From NCBI GenBank assembly GCA_947458455.1, contig CANGYJ010000002.1, forward strand, positions 1-64,000: a stretch of DNA of 64,000 nucleotides, written 5' to 3'. Positions within the stretch are counted from its first letter, which is position 1. Every line of letters starts with the position of its first letter. A model generated the notes under the pieces. That model saw only the letters and a list, made by a program, of their open reading frames with translations. It made no database searches and had not been told where the DNA came from. Below are positions 23,350 through 32,094 of this stretch, piece by piece. The translations under genes were made by a program, and so were the position numbers. The DNA comes from Verrucomicrobiaceae bacterium. GTDB taxonomy: Bacteria > Verrucomicrobiota > Verrucomicrobiia > Verrucomicrobiales > Verrucomicrobiaceae.

Positions 23350-25287
23350 TCACTTCTCTTCCAGCGCAGAAGGCGCGGCGGGCTCAGGCGGCTGATCGCC
23401 GGCACGGACGGCGGTGACGAGACGTTTGATACCGGCCTGGGCGAGTTCGCTGGGCGGATGCAGGCGCTTGGCTTTTAGATACCAGGCGAGGGCGGAGCCG
23501 GTCTGCTTCTTCTCCTCATGCTGGCGGCCACGCTCGATGGCGGTGACGAATTCGCTGGCCTGGATGCCGAGATCGGCGCGGAGCTTACTGAGGGCGTTGT
23601 CATCGGGGAAGAGCTTCGACTCCTTTTCGACCTTCTCCCACGCGGCGGCGGGGCTGGTGGCGGCGAGTTCTTTGGCTCCGCCCATGACGATTTCGACGCG
23701 GCCCATGTCGTTGAGCACTTTTTCGAGCTGCTTCTCGCGAGCGGCATCCCCCTGCACGGCAATGGCGAGCTGGAGTTTGTTATCGAAAATCTGCCGGTAG
23801 CCTTTCTGGCTGATGAGGCGGTCAAACTCCATGATGCCCTGAGATTTCATGTCGCTGCCTTTGACGAGCTCGCCGCTGAAATTGGCGAGGTCGGGATTGG
23901 TGGGCCAGATCTCGGTGGCGGCCTTCATCTCGATTTCGAGGGTCTTGGTGTCCTTCGTGGCCATGGCCATGCGGGCCTTGCTGATGTGAAGGGAGCTGAC
24001 GGACTTCGCCGTGTTGATGGCGGCGAGTGGTTTGGCGTATTCAAAGTCCTGCGCCTCGCTTTTGAGCTCCAGCACGGTCTTTTCCGCCTCGGCGAAGTCT
24101 CTCATTTCGAGGAAGCCGAGGAGCTTGTTCTTCTTGCGCACGAAATCGAGCACCTTGCTCTTTTCCTTCATCGGCAGGCGGCGCACGCGGGGCAGATACT
24201 CGCCGACGCCGAAGGCCTCGAGGAGGCGATTGCTGGCGCTGTCGATGTCCGTGCGAGCGACGAGGTTTTCAAAGGAGACGAGAGATTCATCCACGGTGCG
24301 CATGGCCTCCAAAGAAAGGCCGTCGATCATGGTGACGGTGGGCGGCACGCCGAAGGAGCCGGAGAGGGCTTTTTGCAGATCAGCGTCTTTGTCGAGCTGG
24401 AGGATGCTATCGCCGTCCTTGAAGAGGTTCGGATAGAAGCGGCAGGCGATGACGGCGTGCTCAAAGCGGCGCTGGAGGAACATCTGAACGATGAGCGCCT
24501 GGAACTGGATCTTGCTGGAGACCTCGGAGAGTCCGGTGGCGGCCTCATTCATCTTTTTGCGGGCCTCGATCTCGGCGATGCCTTTGATGTAACCACTGGT
24601 GCGGCCAAAGGTGGCCCCATCCGCCTGCGCCTTCGCATCCGCTTTGGCCTGGGCACCTTTTTCGGAGGAGGAAACCTTGCCCGCCTTGGTGGTGTCATTG
24701 CTCATCTGCGCATTCCATTCGAGCTGCCGACGGCGTTCATCCATGGCGACGTTAGCGGCCTTGAGGTTGTTCTGTTTGCGCTGGGAGAGCCACACGTCCC
24801 AGATGGCGTTGGCGATGGAGTTGCACAGGCCGCCGTCGATTTTGTAGGTGCCGGCCTCGGGGAGCAAGGCGAAGGCCTTCATCGGATCGGGGCCGGGTTT
24901 GTTGGTCGGGGCCAGGAGCTGCATCATCTGCGCCATGATGTCCCGGTAGGCCTGATCCTCGGCGGAGATGGCCTCCGGCGTGGTGAGGTAGGTCTCAAAG
25001 CGGGACCGCATCAGGCGGTTGTTGGTCACATTCCAGAGCTTGCCATTGAAGGCCACGTTCTCACTGCCGGGATCGCCCATCGGCATGTTCGTGAGGCCGG
25101 TCTGCGTGTCCGTCTGGCGGTCCGCCGCGCTGCCGGGGACCATGTTGTAGTTGTTGTTCGAGGTGGTCGTCGTGGGTGCAGCGGGCTGCATGGCACCCGC
25201 CGGGGCGGGGCCGGGAAGCACCTGGGCATGAGTCAAAGCCAGCGGGCAGGCAACAGCGAGGGCGAGGAGGCGGAACGCGGGTTTCAT
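23350..25287 (-). CDS. Large secreted protein of unknown function
   Basis: A 645-aa exported protein: signal peptide of about 22 residues (ending THA), a Pro/Ala/Thr/Asn-rich segment, then a mainly helical body. Its middle and C-terminal parts have alternating helices that look like tetratricopeptide-type repeats, including the segment AWYLKAKRLHPPSELAQAGI. Antisense to it runs a very long open frame that is only a shadow. No enzymatic motif is visible. The neighbour 12 nt upstream is a small membrane-anchored protein, so the two probably form one envelope operon. A related protein set may be specific to Verrucomicrobia. I cannot name a function. The ATG at 25287 is preferred to the one at 25296 because the signal peptide starts MKPAFRLL. 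Confidence 0.6.
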   Translation of the reverse strand: MKPAFRLLALAVACPLALTHAQVLPGPAPAGAMQPAAPTTTTSNNNYNMVPGSAADRQTDTQTGLTNMPMGDPGSENVAFNGKLWNVTNNRLMRSRFETYLTTPEAISAEDQAYRDIMAQMMQLLAPTNKPGPDPMKAFALLPEAGTYKIDGGLCNSIANAIWDVWLSQRKQNNLKAANVAMDERRRQLEWNAQMSNDTTKAGKVSSSEKGAQAKADAKAQADGATFGRTSGYIKGIAEIEARKKMNEAATGLSEVSSKIQFQALIVQMFLQRRFEHAVIACRFYPNLFKDGDSILQLDKDADLQKALSGSFGVPPTVTMIDGLSLEAMRTVDESLVSFENLVARTDIDSASNRLLEAFGVGEYLPRVRRLPMKEKSKVLDFVRKKNKLLGFLEMRDFAEAEKTVLELKSEAQDFEYAKPLAAINTAKSVSSLHISKARMAMATKDTKTLEIEMKAATEIWPTNPDLANFSGELVKGSDMKSQGIMEFDRLISQKGYRQIFDNKLQLAIAVQGDAAREKQLEKVLNDMGRVEIVMGGAKELAATSPAAAWEKVEKESKLFPDDNALSKLRADLGIQASEFVTAIERGRQHEEKKQTGSALAWYLKAKRLHPPSELAQAGIKRLVTAVRAGDQPPEPAAPSALEEK

Positions 25288-25299
25288 GACGGTCACGGG

Positions 25300-25710
25300 T
25301 TAGACTTTGAGGAGTTCGAGCACTTCGAGGACGCCGTTTTCTTGGACACGGACTTTGAAGGTGTAGCGCTGGCCACGCTGGATGTTGGCCCCTTCGTAGT
25401 CAGGCGGCACCCACACGGGCAAAAAGGTATTTCCACTGCCATCGCTCACCTGAACGCTGAAGATCCGCCCATCGGCCTGCCGCCAGCCGCTATCGAGGCG
25501 GTCATCCACGAGGCCTTCGACCTTGTAGATGTTTCCGCTCAGCGCGGTGGCGTTTTCGAGAAATTCGGAGGTCATCAGCTCCGTAATGCCCGTCATCGGA
25601 TCACTCGTGCGGTGCAGGAGCATGTATCCGCCCCCACCGAGCACGGCGAGGATCATGACAAGACCAAGGAGATGCTTGAGGGAAATGCTGGACTGAGCGC
25701 GGCGTGCCAT
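25300..25710 (-). CDS. Membrane-anchored small beta protein, unknown function
   Basis: A 136-aa protein. One membrane helix (about residues 15-32, LGLVMILAVLGGGGYMLL) follows a positively charged start, so the rest faces the periplasm. The C-terminal 85 residues are beta-rich (NIYKVEGLVDDRL, GRIFSVQVSDGSGNTFLPVWVP, RYTFKVRVQENGVLEVLEL) and look like an OB-type barrel. It lies 12 nt before the large secreted protein, so the two are co-transcribed. The divergent aspS gene starts 146 nt away. No named family. Confidence 0.6.
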   Translation of the reverse strand: MARRAQSSISLKHLLGLVMILAVLGGGGYMLLHRTSDPMTGITELMTSEFLENATALSGNIYKVEGLVDDRLDSGWRQADGRIFSVQVSDGSGNTFLPVWVPPDYEGANIQRGQRYTFKVRVQENGVLEVLELLKV

Positions 25711-25856
25711 GCGGAAAGGTTTCGGGGGTGTGCGTGACTCTAAGGGATGCTCCCCTGCGGAAGCGAGGAAAAAATGGCCCGGCCCGGCAAGCCGCCTTCT
25801 CCCTTGCGCCCGGGCCGAATGTGCCGACTCTACGCGCCTTTTTCCCGCCCGTCATT

Positions 25857-27692
25857 ATGATCCCCAACGCCTACCGCACTCTCCACTGCAACGCCGTCCG
25901 CCAAGAGCACATCGGCCAGAACGTCACGCTCTGTGGCTGGGTGAATTCGGCCCGCGACCACGGCGGCGTCATCTTCATCGACCTCCGCGACCGCGAAGGC
26001 CTCACGCAGGTCGTTTTCCGCCCGGAAGAAAATGCCGCACTCGCGGCTCAGAGTCATGAACTGCGTGACGAGGACGTTTTGCAGATCACCGGCAAAGTCG
26101 CCGCCCGTCTCACCGGCACCGAAAACGCCAAGCTGCCCACCGGCGAGGTCGAAATCGTCGCCACCGAGTGCAAAGTGCTCAACAAGGCCGACGTGCTGCC
26201 CTTCCAGCTCGACCGCGAGCTCTCCAACGAGGACATGCGCATGAAATACCGCTACCTCGACCTGCGCCGCGAGCGCATGAACAAGAACATCCGCACGCGC
26301 CACAAGATCACCAACTCCGCCCGCAACTACCTCGACGCCGCTGGCTTCATCGAGGTCGAAACGCCGATCCTCAGCAACCCCACACCGGAAGGAGCCCGCG
26401 ACTTCCTCGTGCCGGCTCGCTTGAACCCCGGCAAGTTCTACGCCCTGCCGCAGGCTCCGCAGCAGTACAAGCAGCTCATGATGGTCGCTGGCTTGGAACG
26501 CTACTTCCAAATCGCCCGCTGCTTCCGCGACGAAGACCTTCGCGCTGACCGCCAGCCCGAGTTCACGCAAATCGACATCGAAGCCAGCTTCATCCAGCGT
26601 GACGACATCCTGAACCTCGTCGAAGGCCTGCTCGTCAGCATGTTCAAAGCTGGCACCGGCCGCGACATCCCGTCGCCCTTCCCGCGCATGACCTATCAGG
26701 AAGCGATGGACCGCTACGGCTCCGACAAGCCGGACACGCGTTACGGCAATGAAATCGTCGATATGGCCGATGTGTTCGCCAACAGCGGCTTCAAAATCTT
26801 CCGCAGCACCATCGAAAACGGTGGTGTGGTGCGTGCGATCAACGTGAAGGGCTTCGCCGGCATCACGACCGGCCAGATGATCCGCCTCAACGAGATCGCC
26901 ACACAGGCTGGCATGAAGGTCAAACAGCTCGCCTTCATCAAAGTGGAGCGCGATGCGAACGGCGTGCTCGAATACAAATCCCCGCTGTGGAAGTTCTTCA
27001 GCGAGGACGAGCAGAAGGCGCTCATCGCCAAGCTCGGCGTCGTCGAAAACGACCTCATCTTCTTCTACGCTGGCACCTGGCAGGAAGCCTGCGACATCCT
27101 CGGCCGCGTGCGTGTCGAGATCGCCAACATGACCGAACTCACGAAGGACAGCACCGCCTACAACTTCCTGTGGGTGGTCGATTTCCCCCTGCTCGCTCAC
27201 GATGCCGAATCGCAGAGCTGGGTGGCCGTTCACCATCCCTTCACCCGTCCGAAGACGGAAGACATCCCGCTCATGGAAGCCGGTGAATACGCCAAAGTCC
27301 GCGCCGAAGCCTACGACGTCGTTTTGAACGGTTACGAACTCGGTGGCGGCTCCATCCGAATCCACGAAAAGGATCTGCAAGCCAAGCTCTTCAGCGTCCT
27401 CGGCGTGAATGAAGAGGAGCAGGCCCACAAATTCGGCCACATCCTCGACGCCTTCCGCTTCGGTGCTCCGCCGCACGGCGGCCTCGCCCTTGGTCTCGAC
27501 CGCATTGCCATGCTGGTGAGCGGCGAAGACAGCATCCGCGAAGTCATCGCTTTCCCGAAGAACAACAGAGGCAGCGACCTGATGACGGACAGCCCGACGC
27601 AGATCGACTTCAAGACCCTTCGCGAAATCTACATCCAGAGCACCTGGAAGGAGAAGAAGCCGGAAGCGGCTGTGGCAGCACCCGCAGCTTGA
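25857..27692 (+). CDS. aspS: Aspartyl-tRNA synthetase
   Basis: A 611-aa class IIb synthetase that charges tRNA-Asp, or tRNA-Asn as well in a non-discriminating form. N-terminal OB fold (GWVNSARDHGGVIFIDLRDREGLTQVVF), motif 1 near PILSNPTPEGARDF, motif 2 with RCFRDEDLRADRQPEFTQID, a bacterial GAD insertion, and motif 3 GLALGLDRIAML are all present. Length fits the bacterial type (about 590-610 aa). The ATG at 25857 is chosen because the protein then begins MIPNAYRTLHCNAVR as expected. Whether it is discriminating depends on the presence of asparaginyl-tRNA amidotransferase and cannot be judged here. Confidence 0.96.
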   Translation: MIPNAYRTLHCNAVRQEHIGQNVTLCGWVNSARDHGGVIFIDLRDREGLTQVVFRPEENAALAAQSHELRDEDVLQITGKVAARLTGTENAKLPTGEVEIVATECKVLNKADVLPFQLDRELSNEDMRMKYRYLDLRRERMNKNIRTRHKITNSARNYLDAAGFIEVETPILSNPTPEGARDFLVPARLNPGKFYALPQAPQQYKQLMMVAGLERYFQIARCFRDEDLRADRQPEFTQIDIEASFIQRDDILNLVEGLLVSMFKAGTGRDIPSPFPRMTYQEAMDRYGSDKPDTRYGNEIVDMADVFANSGFKIFRSTIENGGVVRAINVKGFAGITTGQMIRLNEIATQAGMKVKQLAFIKVERDANGVLEYKSPLWKFFSEDEQKALIAKLGVVENDLIFFYAGTWQEACDILGRVRVEIANMTELTKDSTAYNFLWVVDFPLLAHDAESQSWVAVHHPFTRPKTEDIPLMEAGEYAKVRAEAYDVVLNGYELGGGSIRIHEKDLQAKLFSVLGVNEEEQAHKFGHILDAFRFGAPPHGGLALGLDRIAMLVSGEDSIREVIAFPKNNRGSDLMTDSPTQIDFKTLREIYIQSTWKEKKPEAAVAAPAA

Positions 27693-27701
27693 TTTGAAGC
27701 G

Positions 27702-28073
27702 CTACTCGACCTCACTCCAGCGGATGTTTCTCCGCACGCCTAGGTGGTGGAAGTGCGCATCGGCATCCTGGATGTAACCCGCTTTGTCGATGCTCAGACC
27801 TTCGGCTTTCAGCAGGAGGCGCTGCTTGCGCGAAAGGGTGGCATCCATGTTCGGGCTGAGGCGAGCATCGGCAGAGACGACACGCTGCCAGGGCAGTGAG
27901 GCGGATTCCTCCGGCGTGAGACGAGCAAGCACGAAGGCGACATGCCGTGCCATCACATTCATGTGGATGGCGATGCTGCCGTAGGTGGTGAATTTTCCCG
28001 ATGGGATGAGGGCGACGAGGCGCAGGACCTCCGCACGGATGTTGGCAAAGGCTTTGGACTTTCCACGCGGCAT
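27702..28073 (-). CDS. Alkyltransferase-like (ATL) DNA-binding protein
   Basis: A 123-aa protein of the MGMT/Ada C-terminal family that lacks the reactive Cys. The usual PCHRV segment reads PWQRV, with Trp in place of Cys, which is the mark of ATL proteins. ATLs bind O6-alkylguanine in DNA and hand it to nucleotide excision repair. The helix-turn-helix part (VLRLVALIPSGKFTTYGSIA) and the following VMARHVAFVLARL fit. Length fits a minimal ATL (about 100-120 aa). ATG 28073 follows the upstream gene by only 4 nt, so the two are one operon. A longer frame would overlap the upstream gene. Confidence 0.82.
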   Translation of the reverse strand: MPRGKSKAFANIRAEVLRLVALIPSGKFTTYGSIAIHMNVMARHVAFVLARLTPEESASLPWQRVVSADARLSPNMDATLSRKQRLLLKAEGLSIDKAGYIQDADAHFHHLGVRRNIRWSEVE

Positions 28074-28077
28074 AAAG

Positions 28078-28944
28078 TCAAGCGCAGTAGTCGCGGAAGA
28101 GGCCACCCATCATGGCACCGAGCTTCCAATCCTGTCCTGGAGGCGCAAAATGCCCACGAGTGAAGAGGACGATGGCGTAGGGCGTGCTGCCGTAATAGAA
28201 AAAGAGGGATTCGTGGTCCCACTCGCCGTAGTTGCCAGTCTTTCCACCGATGTAGGTGATGCTGGCGGGCAGCACCCAGCGGCCGAGGCCGTATTGATCC
28301 CGCCGCATCGCTTCGAGGAGCAATTCGCAGCCGTGATCGAGGCGGTAGTTCACGCAGCGTTCGTAAAATTCCGCGTAGAAGCGCGGCGAGAGCACATTGT
28401 CGCGGATGGCCACATTCGGCAGCGCATATTTAGAAAGGAAGTGATGCTCGTCATACGGACCGATGCGGGAGAGCAGGTAGAACCACGAGCTGTTCTCGCT
28501 CTTGTCACAGGCCTGCACGATATGCTGGAATTCCTCACGGCTGAGGTTTCCCTGCGCTCGCTCAAGCAAGACAGCCGCCACGGCTGGCTTGGGCATCGAA
28601 CCACCGACAAACAAACGATCCGCCTGAAACTCCGCAAGGTAACGACCCGTGGCGAGATTTTTCACTGCATAGCCCACCCGAGGATCGCCACGGTAGGCGC
28701 GGTAGGCCTGCTCATAGCGCTGCGTCCAAGCGCGACCGTGCGCAGCATGGGGACGATAGCGGAGATAGGCTCCTGAGGCCATGAAGCGGTTCCTAAACTC
28801 CCACTGTGCTCGCACTTTGCTTGCTGAGGGACTCATGAGGCCACCACCAGCGCATCCAGCGATGCCCAACGGCATCATGGCAAGACTGCGCCGCAGCCAA
28901 ACGCGGCGTGTCATCAGGTTCGATGGCTCTTCGTGCCTGTTCAT
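28078..28944 (-). CDS. Tat-exported lipoprotein of the serine beta-lactamase fold
   Basis: A 288-aa protein. The N-terminus has twin arginines (TRRVWLRRS), a hydrophobic stretch and the lipobox GIAGC, so it is probably a Tat-dependent lipoprotein. All three active-site motifs of the penicillin-binding/class A beta-lactamase fold are visible: SMPK (Ser-x-x-Lys, near residue 115), SEN (near residue 150) and KTG (near residue 235, IGGKTGNYG). It could be a penicillin-recognising hydrolase, a D-Ala-D-Ala carboxypeptidase or esterase. It lies 4 nt before the ATL gene. Two starts are possible (28944, 28914); the second begins directly with the Tat motif. Confidence 0.72.
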   Translation of the reverse strand: MNRHEEPSNLMTRRVWLRRSLAMMPLGIAGCAGGGLMSPSASKVRAQWEFRNRFMASGAYLRYRPHAAHGRAWTQRYEQAYRAYRGDPRVGYAVKNLATGRYLAEFQADRLFVGGSMPKPAVAAVLLERAQGNLSREEFQHIVQACDKSENSSWFYLLSRIGPYDEHHFLSKYALPNVAIRDNVLSPRFYAEFYERCVNYRLDHGCELLLEAMRRDQYGLGRWVLPASITYIGGKTGNYGEWDHESLFFYYGSTPYAIVLFTRGHFAPPGQDWKLGAMMGGLFRDYCA

Positions 28945-29009
28945 CGGGGCTAGAGAGAAGCGTGACCGCGTTCAGAAGCGAGCCGGGAGTTGTCAAAAAT
29001 TGTCTGCAG

Positions 29010-29330
29010 CTACTCCGCCACCTTTTTGGGAAAGCCGGCCTTCGCGTGCTTCACAAGGTCGATGAAGGTCTCCTCACCCACGCCGGGCACTTGGGTGACT
29101 TCCGTGATGTCGTTGAAGGGCCGTGCCTTCTTGATGGCCTCCAGCCGTGTCTTACCTACACCAGGCATGGATCTCAACGAGTCATCGCGGCCCTTGTTCA
29201 GCAGATCGAGCAGTTTCATTCGCTGCGTGGCCGTGAGCATCTGCGCGATAGCTTGGATGCGGACGGGGATCTTATCGTTAGCGAGGAGAGTGGTGCCCAA
29301 GAGCAGAAAGATGGCAAAGAGCGTTTTCAT
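29010..29330 (-). CDS. Exported helix-hairpin-helix (ComEA-like) protein
   Basis: A 106-aa protein with a signal peptide (about 17 residues). The C-terminal half has two helix-hairpin-helix turns, SMPGVGKTRLEAI and QVPGVGEETFIDL, as in the DNA-binding domain of ComEA. ComEA binds transforming DNA at the cell surface or in the periplasm. No other competence gene is adjacent, so a role in DNA uptake is an inference. The N-terminal 45 residues after the signal have no assigned domain. It is followed, on the same strand, by the beta-lactamase-fold gene 65 nt later. Confidence 0.7.
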   Translation of the reverse strand: MKTLFAIFLLLGTTLLANDKIPVRIQAIAQMLTATQRMKLLDLLNKGRDDSLRSMPGVGKTRLEAIKKARPFNDITEVTQVPGVGEETFIDLVKHAKAGFPKKVAE

Positions 29331-29594
29331 GCATGAAGGCTGTCTGCGTAGGGGGTGTTTAAGGGTTCTTCACATCCTCTATGATGATGAAGAATTAAGG
29401 GCAAATCATTCCATAGCCGTAAGGGGTGTGGATAAGCTCAAGAAATGTGTTCCATCGCTGAAAATGGGCCGTTCCACGAGCACCAAGCCTGTGAATGAAA
29501 ATGGGGATGACTGTGAGCAGGTGCCTCCAACTTGGGGTTATCGAGGTTCTTCGCAGCTTCCTGATAGTTGTTGGTCTTTTTGCTCACAGGTTGT

Positions 29595-30296
29595 TCACGA
29601 GGGGCTGGCGGTGAGAGAATCGAAGGCCTGGCTGGCGAGAGCGGCGCTAGCAGCCTGCACTTCCGCTTCTTTTTTGCTCTTGCCGGCTCCACGGCCGAGT
29701 TCGCGGTCACCCCAGGTGACGACGGCTTCGAAGAATTTGGCATGATCCGGGCCGGTCTGGCCGATGATGCGGTAGGCGGGCGCTTCGGAATTGATGGCCT
29801 GGAGGCGTTCTTGGAGATCGCCCTTGGGATTGGACTCGATGAGGCCGTTGCCAAGTTGGTCGAGTTCAGTGCCGAGCACGCGGATGACAAACTGCGCGGC
29901 GGTATCGAGCCCGGCATCGATGTAAATGGCCCCGATGATGGCTTCGAGCGCATCGGCGAGCGTGGAATCCCGCTCGCGGCCGCCGCTGGTCTCCTCGCCA
30001 CGGCCCATGATGAGGTGTGGGCCGAGGCCGATCTCGCTGGCGAGGCGGGCGAGCGATTTGGTGCTCACCAGATGGGCGCGGGCCTTGGTGAGGCGGCCTT
30101 CATCGGCATCTGGAAGGCGGGCGAAAAGCTCATGACTGAGAGCGAGCTGGAGGACGGAATCACCGAGAAATTCGAGGCGCTGGTTGTCCAGGCCGGAGCG
30201 TTGAGACTCGTAGCTTACGCTCGCATGCGTGAGGGCCTCAGTGAGAAGTCGAAGCTGGCGGAAGGAGTGGCCGAGGATGCTCTCAAGGGATTCCAT
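29595..30296 (-). CDS. rnc: Ribonuclease III
   Basis: A 233-aa endoribonuclease that cleaves double-stranded RNA, processing rRNA and structured mRNA. The signature NQRLEFLGDSVLQL (with catalytic Glu and Asp), LADALEAIIGAIYID, and a C-terminal double-stranded-RNA-binding domain (KGDLQERLQAINSEAPAY, GAGKSKKEAEVQAASAAL) are all present. Length is normal. A 264-nt gap to the HhH gene downstream has no gene. The tRNA-His gene is just upstream on the same strand. Confidence 0.95.
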   Translation of the reverse strand: MESLESILGHSFRQLRLLTEALTHASVSYESQRSGLDNQRLEFLGDSVLQLALSHELFARLPDADEGRLTKARAHLVSTKSLARLASEIGLGPHLIMGRGEETSGGRERDSTLADALEAIIGAIYIDAGLDTAAQFVIRVLGTELDQLGNGLIESNPKGDLQERLQAINSEAPAYRIIGQTGPDHAKFFEAVVTWGDRELGRGAGKSKKEAEVQAASAALASQAFDSLTASPS

Positions 30297-30350
30297 GTTT
30301 CGCTGTGCGCCGATAGTCCGAGGTAGAAATGCCTCGGTAGATCAGGAAAA

Positions 30351-30426
30351 TGGGGTGACCGACGGGATTCGAACCCGCAACAACCAGAATCACAATCTGG
30401 GGCTCTACCTTTGAACTACGGTCACC
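30351..30426 (-). tRNA. tRNA-His (GTG)
   Basis: The minus strand folds into a 76-nt cloverleaf. The 8-bp acceptor stem GGTGACCG/CGGTCACC includes the extra G(-1) typical of tRNA-His. The anticodon stem-loop CCAG-ATTGTGATT-CTGG gives anticodon GTG, and the T arm is GCGGGTTCGAATCCCGT. The CCA end is encoded (30353-30351) and followed by TTTT on the minus strand. Confidence 0.95.
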
Positions 30427-30536
30427 ATTTTGCCCGGAGGCGGGGGCGATAGTAACCGGTTCGCGCGATTGCGCAAGTGCGGGTTCTGCATGGCAGATTG
30501 ACCGGGCCACGAGGGTGCGTTCATACTAGCCACCTC

Positions 30537-32072
30537 ATGGAAAACAACCTCCCGCCTGAATCCTCTGCCGCGCCGCCTCGGTCCGGCATGGGCGGAAAGG
30601 AGCGTGTTCCATCCCCCTGGGAGCTGGACACGGATTGGCAGGAGGCTCCGAAGGATCTGAAAAAGATCCGGCCATTACCACCTACACCACCGCCCGCTCC
30701 CCCACCCGCTGCCGAGCCTGCCAAGCCAAAAATCGAAGTCGAGTCAGCCGAGCCACGCGAGGCGTATGTGCCCAGGGTCCGTCGTCTACAGCCCGTGCCG
30801 GAGCGGGAGGGCTCGTGGCCGGCGCTGATCATTCTGAGCCTGGGGCTGCTTCTCTTTGTCTTTGTGGCCTGGCAGTACCTTCACGATGAACCTCGAGGGG
30901 CGGATGATGATCTGCGACCGCTGCGCGTGGCGGACCAGACGCCGGTGATCCAGATGCCGCAGAAGATGAAGCGCTTCCTGGATGCCGTCGTGCCTTTGCC
31001 AGCGGGTGCGATGCCCGCCACACCACCGTGGATGTGGGATACGCCCACGCTTTCCCGCTTCTTCAAAGGCAATGGCGCGGCACTGGATAATCTGCGTGAC
31101 CTTCTCGAAGATCCAGACTGGCATCCGGCGCACGCCTCCTGGCATGCGGCAGACCACGGCAATGATCCGCGTTGGCCGGTGGTGTTTGCACTGAAGCAGG
31201 CAGAGAGCGCCTATCACGCCCGTCTGGGCCAGGAAGAGGCCGCGTATGTGGCCGCGATCGATCTGGCGGATCTGGCGAAGCGCCTCGAAGAGATCTGGGC
31301 TTGGCCGTCTTTTTACACGCGTTCGCTGGAGGCGCAGGAGCAGGCTGCGCAGGTGCTAGCGGAGCTGCTGAAACAGACGCGGCTGCCGGAGCCGGTGCTG
31401 CGGCAGTATCAGCGGCAGTACAGCATCTGCCTGCCCTTGAATGACACGCTGGTGCAGGCACTCGGGGCGTTTTATCTGCATGAAAAGAAGCTCATCTTTG
31501 GTCCCGCGAGTGGTGAGCCGCTCGATACGATGCCGGGCGGGGCGCAGTTGAAGCGGCCGGGGCGTTTGTTCTTCAAGCCACACGCCACCTTGCAGCTCTT
31601 CGTCGATCATTTTCGCCGCTTGAGAATGGAGGCGCAGGCACCGCTGGCGAACACGGGACTCATCAGCGTGGAGGATTCCGCCGCGCTGCATCAGCAGGGC
31701 TACCAGCCAAACTCGGCCGGTGAATCCTACGCCGCCGCCCGCTTAGCGGGTTATCGCTCGCTACCAGCCAAGCTCGGCCTCGCCAAGGCACGTGGCGGGC
31801 TGGTGCTCACACTCTTTGCCATGCGCCGCTGTGTGGCAGAGCAGCGTACGCTGCCGCCCACGCTCGAAAGCCTGCGGCCCAAGTATCTGCTCGATGTACC
31901 GCTGGATCCCTTTTCTGCCGCGCCGCTGCATTACGACATCCGTCACGGCTGGATTTGGTCCGTGGGCACCGATTTACAATCCCAGGGCGGTGCGCCCACC
32001 TCTCCGCCGATGCGTGATGCGAAGGAGCCGACGGTGGAAATCGGCATCGGCATTGCTTCCGCCGTGCAATGA
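30537..32072 (+). CDS. Membrane protein of unknown function, upstream of sigma factor
   Basis: A 511-aa protein. The first 90 residues are a Pro-rich, charged cytoplasmic segment, followed by one membrane helix (about 98-116, ALIILSLGLLLFVFVAWQYL), and then about 390 residues outside. The outer part is rich in Trp, Leu and Gln with helical character, and its C-terminus contains GGLVLTLFAMRRC...LPPTLESLRPKYLLDVPLDPFSAAPLHY. That closing segment, with a Pro-Leu-Asp-Pro-Phe motif, recurs at the end of many Planctomycete and Verrucomicrobia envelope proteins. It is 22 nt before an ECF sigma gene, so it is part of that operon. It could be a sensor or anti-sigma partner, but it has no zinc-binding anti-sigma motif. 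No further function can be given. Confidence 0.6.
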   Translation: MENNLPPESSAAPPRSGMGGKERVPSPWELDTDWQEAPKDLKKIRPLPPTPPPAPPPAAEPAKPKIEVESAEPREAYVPRVRRLQPVPEREGSWPALIILSLGLLLFVFVAWQYLHDEPRGADDDLRPLRVADQTPVIQMPQKMKRFLDAVVPLPAGAMPATPPWMWDTPTLSRFFKGNGAALDNLRDLLEDPDWHPAHASWHAADHGNDPRWPVVFALKQAESAYHARLGQEEAAYVAAIDLADLAKRLEEIWAWPSFYTRSLEAQEQAAQVLAELLKQTRLPEPVLRQYQRQYSICLPLNDTLVQALGAFYLHEKKLIFGPASGEPLDTMPGGAQLKRPGRLFFKPHATLQLFVDHFRRLRMEAQAPLANTGLISVEDSAALHQQGYQPNSAGESYAAARLAGYRSLPAKLGLAKARGGLVLTLFAMRRCVAEQRTLPPTLESLRPKYLLDVPLDPFSAAPLHYDIRHGWIWSVGTDLQSQGGAPTSPPMRDAKEPTVEIGIGIASAVQ

Positions 32073-32094
32073 TGCTCCCATTCTATCTCCCGCT

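Noticed and set aside
23518-25737. A 739-aa open frame on the plus strand opposite the large secreted protein
   Set aside because: It is a shadow of the GC-biased codon pattern of the minus-strand gene; it lacks domains and a ribosome-binding site, and the minus-strand gene has a signal peptide.
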